Of a stretch of 64,000 nucleotides of DNA, positions 63,480 through 64,000 are shown one piece after another (position 1 is the first letter of the stretch; every line of letters begins with the position of its first letter). The position numbers and the translations under genes are program-made. The notes below the pieces were generated by a model. The model was given only the letters and a program-made list of their open reading frames with translations. It was not told where the DNA came from and did no database searches. Source of the DNA: Caenorhabditis remanei (lineage: Eukaryota > Nematoda > Chromadorea > Rhabditida > Rhabditidae); the NCBI RefSeq assembly GCF_010183535.1, contig NC_071332.1, positions 10,850,001-10,914,000 on the forward strand, given 5' to 3'.

Positions 63480-64000
63480 ATGGCTGTTGAATTGGAAATA
63501 TCGGAAGATATGATCAAATGTTTCTATTATTGCAACGATTCCGTGAGTTGTTCACGAATAAAAAATAAGAGTTTTGGGAGAAACTGTTCAGGGAAACTAT
63601 ATCAACTTCTTCAACGATTACCAGCAATTTTTGAGCAGGCTCAGTGAAAATCTCCGATTGATCACGTTTGAAAGTGTATGGGTTTCATAATTTTAATTAT
63701 TTTTGATGACAAAAACGACTTTTTAGGATCGTCTGTGTAAAATTTTATCTCAAAATTGCATATCGTTATTTGAATTTCTGCCTAAATATCCGGATACCGT
63801 GCCACGAAGATCGTCACGAAAAATCACAGAAAGTCTGGAAAAGTATATTCCAGAATTCTGTGAAGATTTGAAACAAGCCATCAGTAGCAAGGTATGTATG
63901 ACAGTCTGTCAAAAAATATCTCTTTTTTAAGAACTGGGATGACTTCTACTGGAAATACCGATCAACTGCTGATAAGATAATACTAGAAGGAAGAAAACAA
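63480..64000 (+). CDS. Coiled-coil family protein, N-terminal module only (cut by window edge)
   Basis: Four exons are visible: 63480-63542, 63592-63675, 63727-63891 and 63932 onward, all phase 0. They encode ISEDMIKCFYYC, NYINFFNDY, KYIPEFCEDLKQAI and NWDDFYWKYRSTADK, in the same order and with nearly the same exon lengths (63, 84, 165) as the genes at 53315 and 59757. The third exon is closest to its counterpart at 59977 (EKYVPELLHDMKHSI). The rest lies beyond the right edge. Confidence 0.75.

Overview
The window looks like nuclear DNA of a Caenorhabditis-type nematode. Introns are short and AT-rich with TTTCAG acceptors, several starts sit just behind a trans-splice-like acceptor, poly(A) signals are compact, there is a kainate-type glutamate receptor gene, and the retrotransposon is RTE-like. 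I cannot name the species.

Layout. (1) 179-1698, minus strand: the 5' part of an ionotropic glutamate receptor gene that runs off the left edge. (2) 2721-7684, plus strand: a four-exon gene for a secreted mucin-like protein of about 1,599 residues, built from about 64 short Cys/Thr/Pro repeats that each carry an NST N-glycosylation sequon. (3) 8042-11264: a 3.2-kb RTE-type non-LTR retrotransposon flanked by a very long (about 290 bp) target-site duplication. (4) 11904-48464, plus strand: by splice-phase reasoning this is ONE giant gene. A signal-peptide exon leads through two short Ser/Thr-rich exons into a single 22-kb coding exon of about 220 units of 99 bp. Another short exon follows, then an 11-kb exon of about 143 units of 75 bp (interrupted by an assembly gap), then a short non-repetitive C-terminus. 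The predicted protein exceeds 11,000 residues. Its first intron holds a 1.16-kb fold-back element and a later intron holds a MITE. (5) 48829-64000, plus strand: a tandem cluster of related coiled-coil genes of a family I do not recognise. It contains one membrane-anchored member, one member broken by a stop codon, two genes spaced like an operon, one with a repeat-filled intron, and one cut by the right edge.

The two mucin-like genes share a plan (signal-peptide exon ending in phase 1, phase-1 introns, Thr/Ser arrays, short charged tail) and probably act outside the cell as glycosylated coats or gels; that role is inferred from composition. The right-hand cluster shares exon lengths and phases, an N-terminal module with an N-W-x-x-F-Y motif, and a C-terminal coiled-coil module. 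It looks like a locally duplicating, lineage-specific family. All gene models were spliced by eye: every one closes in frame, but no transcript evidence was available.
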